Shown here: positions 25,869 to 36,000 of the stretch, in pieces
Layout of the letters: each line of letters opens with the position of its first letter
Position numbering within the stretch: position 1 is the stretch's first letter
Assembly: GCA_021155205.1 (NCBI GenBank)
Contig: JAJNPS010000015.1
Coordinates: 62,001 to 126,000, forward strand
Length of the DNA: 64,000 nt
Direction: 5' to 3'
Origin: Rhodobacterales bacterium
GTDB lineage: Bacteria; Pseudomonadota; Alphaproteobacteria; Rhodobacterales; Rhodobacteraceae
Program-made: the position numbers and the translations under genes
Notes under the pieces: model-generated
Seen by the model: the letters and a program-made list of their open reading frames with translations, nothing else
Told to the model about the DNA's origin: nothing
Database searches by the model: none

Positions 25869-26858
25869 ATGGCCACCAGAAAGCCGGATGCGAGACCCAA
25901 TGTCTCAAAAGACGAATTGCTGAAGTACTACCGCGATATGCTGCTGATCCGGCGGTTCGAGGAAAAGGCGGGGCAGCTTTACGGGATGGGGCTGATCGGC
26001 GGGTTCTGCCACTTGTACATCGGACAGGAAGCGGTCGTCGTGGGTCTGGAAGCGGCCGCGAAAGAGGGCGACAAACGGGTCACATCCTACCGCGACCACG
26101 GGCATATGCTGGCCTGCGGGATGGACCCCAGGGGTGTCATGGCGGAATTGACCGGGCGGATTGGAGGCTACTCCAAGGGCAAGGGCGGCTCGATGCACAT
26201 GTTCTCGAAAGAGAAACATTTCTACGGCGGGCACGGGATTGTTGGCGCGCAGGTGCCGCTGGGCGCGGGGCTGGCGTTCGCGGACAAGTATCTGGGCAAT
26301 GACAACGTGACCTTTACCTATTTCGGCGACGGCGCAGCCAACCAGGGCCAGGTCTACGAGACCTACAACATGGCGGAGCTTTGGGCGCTGCCGGTGATTT
26401 TCGTCATTGAAAACAACGGCTATGCGATGGGGACATCGGTCAAGCGGTCGACCAAGTCGACGACGCTGTTCGGACGCGGCCTTGCCTACGGCATCCCCGG
26501 TGAGCAGGTCGACGGCATGGACGTTCTGGCGGTGAAGGCGGCGGGCGAAAAGGCCGTTGCGCACTGCCGGGCGGGGAAAGGCCCCTACATCCTGGAAATG
26601 ATGACCTATCGCTATCGCGGGCATTCGATGTCGGACCCGGCCAAGTACCGGACCCGCGAGGAAGTGGAAAAGATGCGGTCCGAAAAGGATGCCATCGAGC
26701 ATGTGCGGGAATTGCTGATCAATGCGGGGCTGGCCTCGGACGAAGACCTGAAGGCCATCGACAAGGACATCAAGGCCATCGTGAACGAGAGCGCGGAGTT
26801 CGCCAAAGACAGCCCGGAGCCGCCCTTGAGCGAGCTTTGGACAGATATCTACGCTTGA
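25869..26858 (+). CDS. pdhA: Pyruvate dehydrogenase E1 component, alpha subunit
   Basis: ThDP-binding half of the E1 heterotetramer that decarboxylates pyruvate; 329 residues. The ThDP motif is FGDGAANQGQVYE ending with VIENNGYAM, and the phosphorylation-loop-like region is YRYRGHSMSDPAKYRTREE. ATG 25869 follows AGGGGAGG; a 13-residue upstream extension is possible but unlikely. It is the first gene of pdhA-pdhB-pdhC, 15 bp from pdhB. E3 is not in this window. Confidence 0.96.
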   Translation: MATRKPDARPNVSKDELLKYYRDMLLIRRFEEKAGQLYGMGLIGGFCHLYIGQEAVVVGLEAAAKEGDKRVTSYRDHGHMLACGMDPRGVMAELTGRIGGYSKGKGGSMHMFSKEKHFYGGHGIVGAQVPLGAGLAFADKYLGNDNVTFTYFGDGAANQGQVYETYNMAELWALPVIFVIENNGYAMGTSVKRSTKSTTLFGRGLAYGIPGEQVDGMDVLAVKAAGEKAVAHCRAGKGPYILEMMTYRYRGHSMSDPAKYRTREEVEKMRSEKDAIEHVRELLINAGLASDEDLKAIDKDIKAIVNESAEFAKDSPEPPLSELWTDIYA

Positions 26859-26873
26859 AGCGGGGGAAAGAAG

Positions 26874-28265
26874 ATGTCCACAGACGTGTTGATGCCCGCC
26901 CTGTCGCCGACGATGGAGGAAGGCACCCTGGCCAAATGGCTGGTGAAAGAGGGCGACGTGGTCAAGTCCGGCCAGATCATCGCAGAGATCGAGACCGACA
27001 AGGCGACGATGGAATTCGAGGCGGTCGATGAGGGCACGGTAGGCCGGATTCTGGTGGCCGAGGGAACTGCGGGCGTGAAGGTGAACACGCCGATCATGGT
27101 GATGGTCGAAGCGGGGGAAACCGTATCGGATGCGCCCAAGGCAGCGGTTGTCGCGGTGGCCGCAGCGGTGGAAGCGCCGGTAGCAGCAACGACGCCGGCC
27201 GCCATCAAGGCCACTGCCCCGGCGGCGACCCCCGCCCCGGTAGCGGCATCTGGCTGGCCTCATTCAGACCTGCCCGAAGGCCCGACCAAGACCATGACCG
27301 TGCGCGAGGCGCTGCGCGAGGCGATGGCCGAGGAAATGCGGGCCGATCCGACGGTGTTCCTGATGGGCGAAGAGGTTGGCGAATATCAGGGGGCCTACAA
27401 GATTTCCCAGGGCCTGCTGGACGAATTCGGACCCCGCCGCGTGGTCGATACGCCGATCACCGAGATGGGCTTTGCCGGGATCGCCACGGGCGCAAGCTGG
27501 GGCGGGCTGAAACCGATCGTTGAATTCATGACCTTCAACTTCGCCATGCAGGCGATTGACCATATCCTGAACTCGGCGGCGAAGACCCTGTACATGTCGG
27601 GGGGCCAGATGGGCAGCCCCATGGTGTTCCGGGGGCCGAACGGGGCCGCGGCGCGGGTCGGGGCGCAGCACTCCCAGGACTATTCGGCCTGGTATGCGGC
27701 GATCCCGGGCCTGCGGGTCTGCATCCCCTATTCGGCGGCGGACGCGAAGGGACTGCTGAAGACCGCCATCCGCGATCCGAACCCGGTGATCTTCCTGGAG
27801 AACGAAATCCTTTACGGGCGCAGCTTTGAAGTGCCCACGGACCCCGGCTTCGCAGTGCCGTTCGGCAAGGCGTCGATCCTGCGATCGGGCACCGACGTAA
27901 CGATCGTCAGCTTCGGGATCGGTCTGACCTATTCCCTGCAAGCTGCTGAAGAACTTGCGAAAGAGGGGATTTCGGCGGAGGTGATCAACCTGCGCACGCT
28001 GCGCCCCATCGACTATGACACGGTGCTGGCGTCGGTGATGAAAACCAACCGCTGCGTGACGGTCGAGGAAGGCTTCCCCGTCGGGGCCATCGGCAACCAT
28101 ATCGGGGCCACGATCATGCAACGGGCGTTCGACTACCTCGATGCACCCGTGATCAACTGTACCGGGAAAGACGTGCCGATGCCCTATGCGGCGAACCTGG
28201 AAAAACTGGCGCTGACGACCACCGCCGAGGTGATCGCAGCCGTCAAATCCGTCACATATCGGTGA
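26874..28265 (+). CDS. pdhB: Pyruvate dehydrogenase E1 component, beta subunit with N-terminal lipoyl domain
   Basis: E1-beta of 463 residues. Residues about 1-80 form a lipoyl domain with the lipoylated Lys in ETDKATMEFEAV, then an Ala/Pro-rich linker (about 85-130), then the catalytic E1-beta part (TMTVREALREAMAEEM, VDTPITEMGFAGIATG). This domain fusion is known from several alphaproteobacteria. The lipoyl domain is almost identical to that of the neighbouring E2, pointing to duplication or gene conversion. Lies between pdhA and pdhC in one operon. Confidence 0.96.
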   Translation: MSTDVLMPALSPTMEEGTLAKWLVKEGDVVKSGQIIAEIETDKATMEFEAVDEGTVGRILVAEGTAGVKVNTPIMVMVEAGETVSDAPKAAVVAVAAAVEAPVAATTPAAIKATAPAATPAPVAASGWPHSDLPEGPTKTMTVREALREAMAEEMRADPTVFLMGEEVGEYQGAYKISQGLLDEFGPRRVVDTPITEMGFAGIATGASWGGLKPIVEFMTFNFAMQAIDHILNSAAKTLYMSGGQMGSPMVFRGPNGAAARVGAQHSQDYSAWYAAIPGLRVCIPYSAADAKGLLKTAIRDPNPVIFLENEILYGRSFEVPTDPGFAVPFGKASILRSGTDVTIVSFGIGLTYSLQAAEELAKEGISAEVINLRTLRPIDYDTVLASVMKTNRCVTVEEGFPVGAIGNHIGATIMQRAFDYLDAPVINCTGKDVPMPYAANLEKLALTTTAEVIAAVKSVTYR

Positions 28266-28274
28266 GGTGAAGCC

Positions 28275-29606
28275 ATGGCTGTAGAGATTCTGATGCCGGC
28301 CCTTTCCCCCACGATGGAAGAGGGGACGCTTGCGAAATGGCTGGTGAAAGAGGGGGATGCGGTCAAGTCGGGCCAGATCCTTGCCGAGATCGAGACCGAC
28401 AAGGCGACAATGGAGTTCGAGGCGGTCGATGAAGGGATCGTCGGGAAACTGCTCGTCGCCGAAGGGACGGCGGGGGTGAAGGTGAACACGCCCATCGCGA
28501 TCATGGTCGAGGAGGGGGAGAGCGTGAGCGCGGCCCCTGCCAAGGCAGCGGCTCCGGCTGCGGTGGCTCCGGCAGTCGCTGCGGCTCCGGCAGTCGCTGC
28601 GGCCCCGGTTACTGCGGCGGTTGCGGTTCAGCCAGTTCCTGCTCCGAAGGCTCCGGTGGCGGCAAGTGGTGCGCGGGTGTTTGCGTCGCCTCTGGCGCGG
28701 CGGATCGCGGCGGACAAGGGGCTGGACCTGACCAAGGTCGCAGGCTCTGGCCCTCATGGGCGGATCGTCAAGGCGGATGTCGAGGGGGAAACGCCGAAAA
28801 CGGCGGCTCCGGTCGCGGCAACCACAGCGGCGGCCCCAGCCCCGGCGAAACCGGCGGCGGCAGGAATGCCGACCGGCATGGCGACCGAAACCGTACTGAA
28901 GATGTATGCGGATCGGGACTTCGTGGAGGTCCCGCTCGACGGCATGCGTCGTACCATCGCCGCGCGCCTGACCGAAGCCAAGCAGACCATCCCGCATTTC
29001 TACCTGCGACGCGAGGTGCGGCTCGACGCGCTGATGGCGTTCCGCGAGCAACTGAACAAGGGCCTCGAAAGCCGTGGGGTGAAGTTGTCGGTCAACGACT
29101 TCATCATCAAGGCGTCGGCGATGGCCCTGCAGGCGGTCCCGAACGCGAATGCCGTCTGGGCTGGCGACCGGATGCTGCGGCTGAAGCCGTCGGATGTGGC
29201 AGTGGCGGTGGCAGTCGAAGGGGGGCTGTTCACGCCGGTCCTGCGCGATGCTGACAAGAAGTCGCTGAGCGCGCTGTCGGCGGAGATGAAGGACCTCGCG
29301 GGACGCGCGAAGTCGAAGAAGCTCGCGCCCCACGAATATCAGGGCGGGTCCTTTGCGATCTCGAACCTCGGGATGATGGGGGTGGAGAATTTCGACGCCG
29401 TGATCAACCCGCCGCATGGATCGATCCTTGCGGTCGGGGCCGGGATCAAGAAGCCGGTTGTGATGACGGATGGGACTATTGGCGTCGCGACAGTCATGTC
29501 GATGACACTGTCGGTCGATCACCGGGTGATCGACGGGGCGCTCGGGGCGGAGTTCCTGAAGGCGGTCGTCGAGAGCCTGGAAAACCCGATGGCGATGCTC
29601 GCTTGA
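28275..29606 (+). CDS. pdhC: Pyruvate dehydrogenase E2, dihydrolipoamide acetyltransferase
   Basis: Core of the pyruvate dehydrogenase complex, 443 residues, moving acetyl groups from lipoamide to CoA. One lipoyl domain (about 1-80, Lys in ETDKATMEF), a long Ala/Pro linker with repeats of APAVAA, a peripheral subunit-binding domain (about 135-170, FASPLARRIAADKGLDL), and the catalytic domain ending with the active-site DHRVIDGALG. It starts 9 bp after pdhB. A GC-rich stem follows the stop codon. Confidence 0.96.
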   Translation: MAVEILMPALSPTMEEGTLAKWLVKEGDAVKSGQILAEIETDKATMEFEAVDEGIVGKLLVAEGTAGVKVNTPIAIMVEEGESVSAAPAKAAAPAAVAPAVAAAPAVAAAPVTAAVAVQPVPAPKAPVAASGARVFASPLARRIAADKGLDLTKVAGSGPHGRIVKADVEGETPKTAAPVAATTAAAPAPAKPAAAGMPTGMATETVLKMYADRDFVEVPLDGMRRTIAARLTEAKQTIPHFYLRREVRLDALMAFREQLNKGLESRGVKLSVNDFIIKASAMALQAVPNANAVWAGDRMLRLKPSDVAVAVAVEGGLFTPVLRDADKKSLSALSAEMKDLAGRAKSKKLAPHEYQGGSFAISNLGMMGVENFDAVINPPHGSILAVGAGIKKPVVMTDGTIGVATVMSMTLSVDHRVIDGALGAEFLKAVVESLENPMAMLA

Positions 29607-29611
29607 TCCTT

Positions 29612-29633
29612 GGGGGTCGGGCGACCGGCCCCC
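29612..29633. terminator. Hairpin after the pdh operon
   Basis: GGGGGTCGG (29612-29620), loop GCGA, CCGGCCCCC (29625-29633): a 9-bp stem with one G-T pair between pdhC and the convergent CDP-alcohol transferase gene. No clear T-run follows. Confidence 0.5.
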
Positions 29634-29634
29634 G

Positions 29635-30276
29635 TCACCGCGCCTTGAGGCCAGTGATGATCCGCCAGGATCGGCGTAGGGCGGTAAGGACCGTACCCAG
29701 GATGATCACGCCCAGCGCGTATCGCAGGACCGATCCATCCCAGACCAGTGGCTGGAACGCCGCCAGCACCGCGCCGATGGTCAGCACGGCCATGCGATGC
29801 TGTTTGGCCATGGGGCCGGAAAAGTCCGCACCAAGCCCCTCCGCCCGGCCAAGTTCGCGCAGGTAGGCGGTCGCCAGCGCTCCCGTGGCCGCAAGTGCGC
29901 CCAGCACGGGCGATCCGCAGGCCACGCCTGCCCCGCACAGCAACAGAATGTCCGACACGCGGTCGGGTGCCTCATTCCAGAAGGGACCATCCTTTGCCGC
30001 CTTGCCGCCCTCGATCGCAACCATGCCGTCCAGCAGGTTGCAGATCAGCCGCCCCTGGCAGCAGGCTGCCGCGACTAGCAGCATCAGGCCTGCAACGATC
30101 GGTCCGGCCAGCCATGACAGCGCAAAGGCCAGAAAACCCAACGCCGCAAAGACCATGGCAAGTTGCGAAATCTGGTTGGGGGTCACATCGCGCGCAACCA
30201 GCCAGCTGGCGGCACGGCGCGCCCAGGCGGTGTCACGGCTGGCCAGCGGGCGGCGGTTTTCGGGCGTCTCGGTCAT
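29635..30276 (-). CDS. CDP-alcohol phosphatidyltransferase family protein (variant motif)
   Basis: Multi-helix membrane protein of 213 residues in the CDP-alcohol phosphatidyltransferase superfamily. The active-site motif reads LLDGMVAIEGG ... NEAPDRVSD: the DG, A, G and paired terminal Asp residues are kept, but the Arg of the usual DGxxAR is Ile. It overlaps a CdsA-like gene by ATGA, which in turn overlaps a PlsC-like gene, so the three could form one lipid-making cassette resembling the E. coli ynbAB arrangement. The product head group cannot be told from sequence. Confidence 0.8.
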   Translation of the reverse strand: MTETPENRRPLASRDTAWARRAASWLVARDVTPNQISQLAMVFAALGFLAFALSWLAGPIVAGLMLLVAAACCQGRLICNLLDGMVAIEGGKAAKDGPFWNEAPDRVSDILLLCGAGVACGSPVLGALAATGALATAYLRELGRAEGLGADFSGPMAKQHRMAVLTIGAVLAAFQPLVWDGSVLRYALGVIILGTVLTALRRSWRIITGLKAR

Positions 30277-31220
30277 ACTACCGACCAGTTATAGCGCACG
30301 ATGTGGAAAAAGATCGGGGCGGCAAACATCACCGAATCCAGCCGGTCGATGAACCCGCCATGCCCTTCGATCAGGTTGCCCCAGTCCTTGACGCCCCGGT
30401 CCCGCTTGATCGCCGACATCACCAGGCCGCCGCAGAACCCCATCAGGGTGACGATCAGCCCGATCCCAAGCGCCTGCGAAAATGTGAACGGCGTGATCCA
30501 CCAGAGGCTTGCGCCCGCCAGTGTTGCCGTCAGAACGCCGCCGATCAGGCCTTCCCATGTCTTGGACGGCGACAGGGAGGGGGCAGCAGGATGGCGGCCG
30601 ACCAGCTTGCCCCACGTGTACTGCATGACGTCGCTGAACTGGACCACAAAGACCAGCCAGGCGATCAAAAGGACATTGCGACCTTCAAAGCCTGGAATCT
30701 GCAGGGTCAGCAACGCCGGCACGTAACTGACGCAAAAGACCGCGATCATCAGCGCCCACTGGGTTTCAGAGACGCGGGCAAGAAAGCTGTCGGTTGTCCC
30801 ACGGAATGCGGCAATGATCGGCAAGACCAGAAAGGCGTAGACCGGAATAAAGATCGAATACAGCCCGTACCAGTCCGTCGAGACCAGCCAGAATTGCAGT
30901 GGCAAGACCACAAAGAAAGCCACTACCAGCGCCCAGTGATCAGCGCGCGTGGTGTTGGTCAACGTCAGGAACTCGCGCAAGGCGGCAAAGGAACAGAGCG
31001 CGAAAAGCACGATCACCCCGGTCCGCCCGGCCAGAAAGGCAAGCCCGAGCAGCACCACCATGCCCCACCACGACAGGATGCGCGCGTTCAGGTTCTCGAT
31101 CACCGGACTGGTGCCATCGGGCGAATACCGGATCCGCAGGACCTGCCCGATGAAAGTGGCGGCAACAAGGATCGCGGCGACGCCAGCCAACAGAATGAAA
31201 AGATCGGGCGGCCCTGTCAT
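30273..31220 (-). CDS. Phosphatidate cytidylyltransferase (CdsA-like)
   Basis: Polytopic membrane enzyme of 315 residues making CDP-diacylglycerol from phosphatidic acid and CTP. The complete CdsA signature is visible as SAIKRDRGVKD, then EGHGGFIDRLDS near the C-terminus, preceded by SPSKTWEG. It overlaps both neighbours by 4 bp (ATGA). Because it is bundled with an acyltransferase and a CDP-alcohol transferase, it is probably a second, dedicated CdsA rather than the housekeeping enzyme; this is an inference. Confidence 0.88.
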   Translation of the reverse strand: MTGPPDLFILLAGVAAILVAATFIGQVLRIRYSPDGTSPVIENLNARILSWWGMVVLLGLAFLAGRTGVIVLFALCSFAALREFLTLTNTTRADHWALVVAFFVVLPLQFWLVSTDWYGLYSIFIPVYAFLVLPIIAAFRGTTDSFLARVSETQWALMIAVFCVSYVPALLTLQIPGFEGRNVLLIAWLVFVVQFSDVMQYTWGKLVGRHPAAPSLSPSKTWEGLIGGVLTATLAGASLWWITPFTFSQALGIGLIVTLMGFCGGLVMSAIKRDRGVKDWGNLIEGHGGFIDRLDSVMFAAPIFFHIVRYNWSVV

Positions 31221-31900
31221 GACGCCCTTGCGGTCTCCAGCAGGGACTGACGCGCGCGGGACAGAAAATCGTCCTTTGTCTCGCCCGCATTCAGATGCAG
31301 CGTTTCTCCAAAAACCACCGTGCAGATCAAAGGGACGGGGATGATCTCACCCTTTGGCATCACGCGGTTCAGATTGCGGATATAGACCGGGACAAGATCA
31401 ATGTCCGGCCGCGCGGCAGCCAGATGGTACAACCCCGTCTTGAACGGAAGCAATGCCTCGGCTCCGGTATTGCGCGTGCCTTCGGGAAAGATGATGAGCG
31501 AGCTGCCCTGATCCAGGGCTGCCAGCATCTGCGCCACCGGGTCCTCGGTGCGCATCTCGCGGCGGCGATCAATCAGAACCGCGTTGAAAACGGCGCGCCC
31601 GATAAAGGAACGCAGTGGCGATGCCAGCCAGTAGTCACTCCCGGCGACGGGCCGGGTTGCCATGCGCAAAGCCTGCGGCAGGACCGTCCAGATCAGCACG
31701 AAATCGCCGTTGCTGCTGTGATTGGCAAAGTAGATGCGCCGCACGGCAAGCGGAGCCGTCCCCGCCCAGACCGGACGCACTGCGGTCACAAACCGCGCAA
31801 AGATCAGGATCGCGTGTCGCAGCAACCACGCCGCCATGACCGGCGCTACTCGCCGGTGAGCCGGTGACGGATCGGTCGGCTTGTCGGTAGCCACTGACAT
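31217..31900 (-). CDS. 1-acyl-sn-glycerol-3-phosphate acyltransferase (PlsC-like)
   Basis: Membrane-associated acyltransferase, 227 residues from ATG 31900. The catalytic HX4D motif is NHSSNGDF and the phosphate-binding motif is FPEGTRNTG. An N-terminal hydrophobic segment (WLLRHAILIFARFV) anchors it. It makes phosphatidic acid, the substrate of the downstream CdsA-like enzyme. A longer frame upstream exists but is not family-like and is antisense to nothing useful. The cysE stop lies 22 bp upstream. Confidence 0.87.
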   Translation of the reverse strand: MSVATDKPTDPSPAHRRVAPVMAAWLLRHAILIFARFVTAVRPVWAGTAPLAVRRIYFANHSSNGDFVLIWTVLPQALRMATRPVAGSDYWLASPLRSFIGRAVFNAVLIDRRREMRTEDPVAQMLAALDQGSSLIIFPEGTRNTGAEALLPFKTGLYHLAAARPDIDLVPVYIRNLNRVMPKGEIIPVPLICTVVFGETLHLNAGETKDDFLSRARQSLLETARAS

Positions 31901-31922
31901 CAGCAGAGCTTTTCGCGGCGAA

Positions 31923-32732
31923 TCAGATTTCACCCCGCAAGAGCTGATCCATCGTCTGCGACGGCTGGTCGCAGCCCGCCACCCCGACCACGCGCGCCGG
32001 AACACCGGCGACGGTTGTGTTATGCGGCACATCGTGAAGGACAACCGAACCCGCTGCGATGCGGCTGCAATGGCCGACACGGATGTTGCCAAGGATTTTT
32101 GCCCCCGCCCCGATCATCACGCCATCTTCGATCTTGGGGTGGCGGTCGCCGTCTTCCTTGCCTGTTCCGCCCAACGTCACCGAGTGCAGCATCGACACGT
32201 TGTCCCCGACCACCGCAGTTTCGCCGATGACGATGGAATGCGCATGGTCGATCATGATGCCTTTGCCGACCTTTGCCGCGGGATGGATGTCCACGCCGAA
32301 CACCTCTGACACCCGCATCTGCACGAAATAGGCCAGATCCCGGCGCCCTGACTGCCACAGCCAATGGCCCACACGGTAGGCCTGCACGGCCTTGTAGCCC
32401 TTGAAGAACAACAACGGCTGGATGAACCGATGGCAGGCCGGGTCACGATCATAGACCGCCATGAGGTCGGCGCGCGCCGCCACCCCCAGCTCGGGGTCCG
32501 CTTCATAGGCTTCATCGGCCAATTCGCGCAGGATCTGCTCGCTCATCTCGCCCGAGGCCAGTTTCAGCGAAAAACGGTAGGCCAGCGCGCGCTCCATCGT
32601 CGGGTGGTGCAACAGGCTCGAATGCACCAGTCCGCCAAGCAGCGGCTCGTTCGCAATCGCTTCGACAGCCTCGTCGCAGACGCGCCGCCAGACGGGATCG
32701 ACCGCCGCGACTTTCTTCCGGGTTTCAGCCAT
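31923..32732 (-). CDS. cysE: Serine O-acetyltransferase
   Basis: First enzyme of cysteine synthesis, transferring acetyl from acetyl-CoA to serine; 269 residues. A helical N-terminal domain is followed by a left-handed beta-helix of hexapeptide repeats; the catalytic region is IMIDHAHSIVIGETAV ... SMLHSVTLGG and the CoA-site loop follows. The C-terminal tail, which in other CysE proteins mediates feedback control and CysK binding, ends with DQLLRGEI. ATG 32732 (MAETRKKV) after GGAGTTGACC is favoured. Confidence 0.95.
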   Translation of the reverse strand: MAETRKKVAAVDPVWRRVCDEAVEAIANEPLLGGLVHSSLLHHPTMERALAYRFSLKLASGEMSEQILRELADEAYEADPELGVAARADLMAVYDRDPACHRFIQPLLFFKGYKAVQAYRVGHWLWQSGRRDLAYFVQMRVSEVFGVDIHPAAKVGKGIMIDHAHSIVIGETAVVGDNVSMLHSVTLGGTGKEDGDRHPKIEDGVMIGAGAKILGNIRVGHCSRIAAGSVVLHDVPHNTTVAGVPARVVGVAGCDQPSQTMDQLLRGEI

Positions 32733-32800
32733 GGTCAACTCCTGCGCACACCTGCATTTCAGCAAGTATACCCAGGAAACCGGACACAAACCAATCCCAT

Positions 32801-33094
32801 TCAACATCCAGCCAGCCGCAGCCAGCCGCCCAATTCCCGGGCCGCGACTGCCATCGCATCCAGATGGTCCGGACTGTCCGGTCCCGGCTCTGCCGGCGGT
32901 CTGGTCAACAGGCACCGGGCCGCGATCGTGCCATCCCCCAGGAAAGGATGGCTGTTGCCGCAACCTTGGCGATACAAGTCCGCATCTTGCGCTTCGGCAA
33001 TAAGCCGTCGCGCGACTGCGCCCCGCTCATCCGCTTGTGCCGCCAGCAAGGCCCTGGCAAGCGCAAGGACATCCACCACCAGCACCGGACGCAT
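32801..33094 (-). CDS. Small conserved-type protein at the end of the GTA cluster
   Basis: A 97-residue protein (VLVVDVLALARALLAAQADERGA...) starting 2 bp after the stop of the GTA tail-tip gene, so it is probably its last co-transcribed gene. I recall similar small genes after GTA clusters of related bacteria but cannot assign a function. It is mostly helical in look, with no signal peptide or membrane helix, and its C-terminal half is Pro/Gly-rich. The 68-bp gap to cysE follows. Confidence 0.6.
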   Translation of the reverse strand: MRPVLVVDVLALARALLAAQADERGAVARRLIAEAQDADLYRQGCGNSHPFLGDGTIAARCLLTRPPAEPGPDSPDHLDAMAVAARELGGWLRLAGC

Positions 33095-33096
33095 GT

Positions 33097-36000
33097 CTAT
33101 GCAAGAATGTCGAGGCTGCGGAACGGACCCGGCCCGAAACGGTCGGACACTTGCGCGACCTCAATGCGGAATGGCACCGTGGCCCCGTTCGTGGCCTGTT
33201 GCGCCGCGCTGTAGGTCCAGAAGGGTGCCGCGACCGTCGTCTCGGCAACGATCGTCGTTCCGACCCTGACCCGAACCGCGTAGGCTTCGCTGTCCTCTCC
33301 CAAAGGCACCTCGGGTGACAACCAACTGTCCCCGTCGATGCGCGTGCGCCGGATCCAGGCGACATCCAGATCGCCCGCTGGCAAGCGGATCGCCCTCAGG
33401 TGCGCCACCGGATAGGGGCGAAGGCCAATCCCTTCAAACGCCTCGACGCGCGTCACAACGGTCGGATCGGCAAACCCGCGACCTGCCACGCCGACACGGT
33501 AGTACCGCGCAAGGCCCCGCGCCGACAATGGCAGGTCAATCTGTTGCGGCGTCCGGTCCAGCAGGACGACCTCGCTACCCGTGGGCCACACGGGTGGCAT
33601 GATGCCGTCTGTCCCGACCTGACCGCGCAGGCGCAGGCTGACCTCATATGTATCCGGCGCCACGATCTCGGCCTCGACGAACTGGAAAACTTCCCAGTTG
33701 TCGGCCGACCCGTCCCCGATCGCCATCACGTTGGCACCGTTCAGCACACCGTCCAGCGTGCTCGCGCTCAGGCTGCCGCCGGTGGTCTTGATGCGCAGCG
33801 GTGCCCCGCGGTCAAGCACACCGGGCGGTGCCGCCGCCAGGGGCGACTGTGTGACGCCGATGACGGATGGGGCCGCCACCGTGCGGTTGACCTCATAGCC
33901 CGCATCCTCTGATGACGACCAGACCGCAACCGTGCCAGGCCAGGGGTTCGCCGTAACCGCAAGATGCGGCGCATGTGCAACTTCGCTCCCCGTCAGCAGC
34001 GGCAGGTCCAGAAAGACCGGATAGACCGGAACCGGCGCGTAGAACTGGCGCGGAAGTATGCGCTCCTCGGCGCCATCGGAAATCCGGTAGACGCCCGGCT
34101 CGACCCGGACCGCCTCGACCAGTTGCGCGTCCCCCTGCTCCACCCGGTCGATCCGGTAAAGCGCGCGCTCAACGCGGACCACATCCCCCGCGCCCAGGTC
34201 CAGCCTGGACTTCGGCAGCGCAAACCGTGCGGTGTCGCGCGCGACCCGCGCCTCGGACAACCAGCGCTCGACCGTCGCCTGCGCCTCGGTCGTCGTCAGA
34301 ACCAGCGGCATCTCGCTTTGCGACACACCCAAACTGACTTCGTCGGGAAAGATCGCCTCGGCCTGCCGGATTTCATAGCTGCCTTCGGCCTCGACAAATC
34401 CCAGCCGGACCCGTCCCGCAATCTCGACCTCGGGGGTGCGCGTGGTCTCGAACGTGCCGTCCAGATCGCTGGCCAGCGCAAGGCGATCGCGGGCAAGCGT
34501 CGAGACCGCCCGCCCGCTGCGCATTTCGAACCGCAGTTTCCCGTCGCGCTCCAGCGCATCAAAGCCATAGGCCAGCATCAGTGGCTGCAGCACCGACCGC
34601 GCAGTCCCGGTCTCGGACTGCAGATAGCCGCGCACCACCCCGTAAAGCTTTCTGGCATCAAGAATTTCCATGCCCGACCGCGAACAGATCTCGGCCACCA
34701 CGGCTTCAAGGCTCTGGTTCGACACCCTCCCGTTCAGCCAGTGGCCGCGCGTATAGTTCGGCCCGTCGCTCCATGTCTCTGCCAGGGTGGGAAACTCGGG
34801 AAAAGGCCGCGCATCCCAGGCCCAGGCATGGGCATGCGCCATGTCGACCATCGGTCCACCGTACAGAACCGAGACCGGATTGTTTGCCTCATCCGCAAAG
34901 TGCTGCGCAAAGGCGCGGTAGTACTGCATCTGCATCAAATCATCGCGCCGCCCGTTGGAATAACGCGGCAAGGCGGATTCCGACGATTTCAGATCGACAA
35001 ACTTGTTCGGCTCATTGCCGCCCTTGTCGACGGCGGCACAGCCATATTCGGTGAACCGGATCGGCTTTGACCCCGGCACCCAGTCGGTTGGCAGCGCGCT
35101 TCGGGTCGCGCCCTGCCGTTCGTGGTGCAGGTTCGACCACCACGATTTCAGGTCCTTGTCGCGAAATACCCATGGCTCGCCATGCGCGCCGTCCGTGATC
35201 GGCAGGCGCCGCTGCGCGGCCCGCCCCTCCGGACTGTCATAGTACCAGTCGAACCCTTCACCGCCCGCAATGTTGGCGCCCAGATAGGCAAGGTTGTGAA
35301 TGGTGACAAAACCGGCATCGGCATGATCCTCGCCGTCCCGCCAGTCCGCGACCGGCAAGTAGTTGTCGATGCCGACAAAGTCGATATTGGCGTCCGCCCA
35401 CAGCGGGTCAAGATGGAAATATACGTTTCCATCCGTCTGGTAGCCGAAATACTCTGTCCAATCCGCAGCATAGCTGATCTTGGTCGCAGCACCCAGTATG
35501 CCGCGCACATCCGCCGCAAGCTGTCGCAGTGCCACAACTGCCGGAAAGCTGTCCAGCGCACCCCTGATCTGCGTCAGACCCCGCATCTCGGATCCGATGC
35601 AGAAGGCGTCAACGCCCCCCGCCGCCGCGCAGAGATGTGCATAATGCAGGATGAACCGCCGATACCCAAAGCCCGGCGCACCAATATAGCTGATCTGGCT
35701 GCCTGACACGACAAAGTCACCGGCGGTGGCGGTGCCGAAAAATGCCGCCACCTCGCTTGCCGCCGCGGCAGTGCGGTCCGGCGTGCCTGCGCGCCCCGGT
35801 GCAATCGACACCGTGATGCGCCCGCGCCACGGCAATGCAGGCTGCTCCTGTCCAGGAAGGTAGGGATCCGGCAACCCGCTTCCCTCCAGTTGATCCATCA
35901 GGATGAACGGATAGAACATCACCTCTTGTCCGCGCGCGCGCAGGGCCGCGATGGCCTCGATGACAGACGCATCCGACGGGGTGCCCCCATAGATGGACCG

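Noticed and set aside
27264..29522. Minus-strand open frame of 752 codons opposite pdhB and pdhC
   Set aside because: Its composition mirrors the lipoyl domain genes on the other strand; no ribosome site or domain seen.
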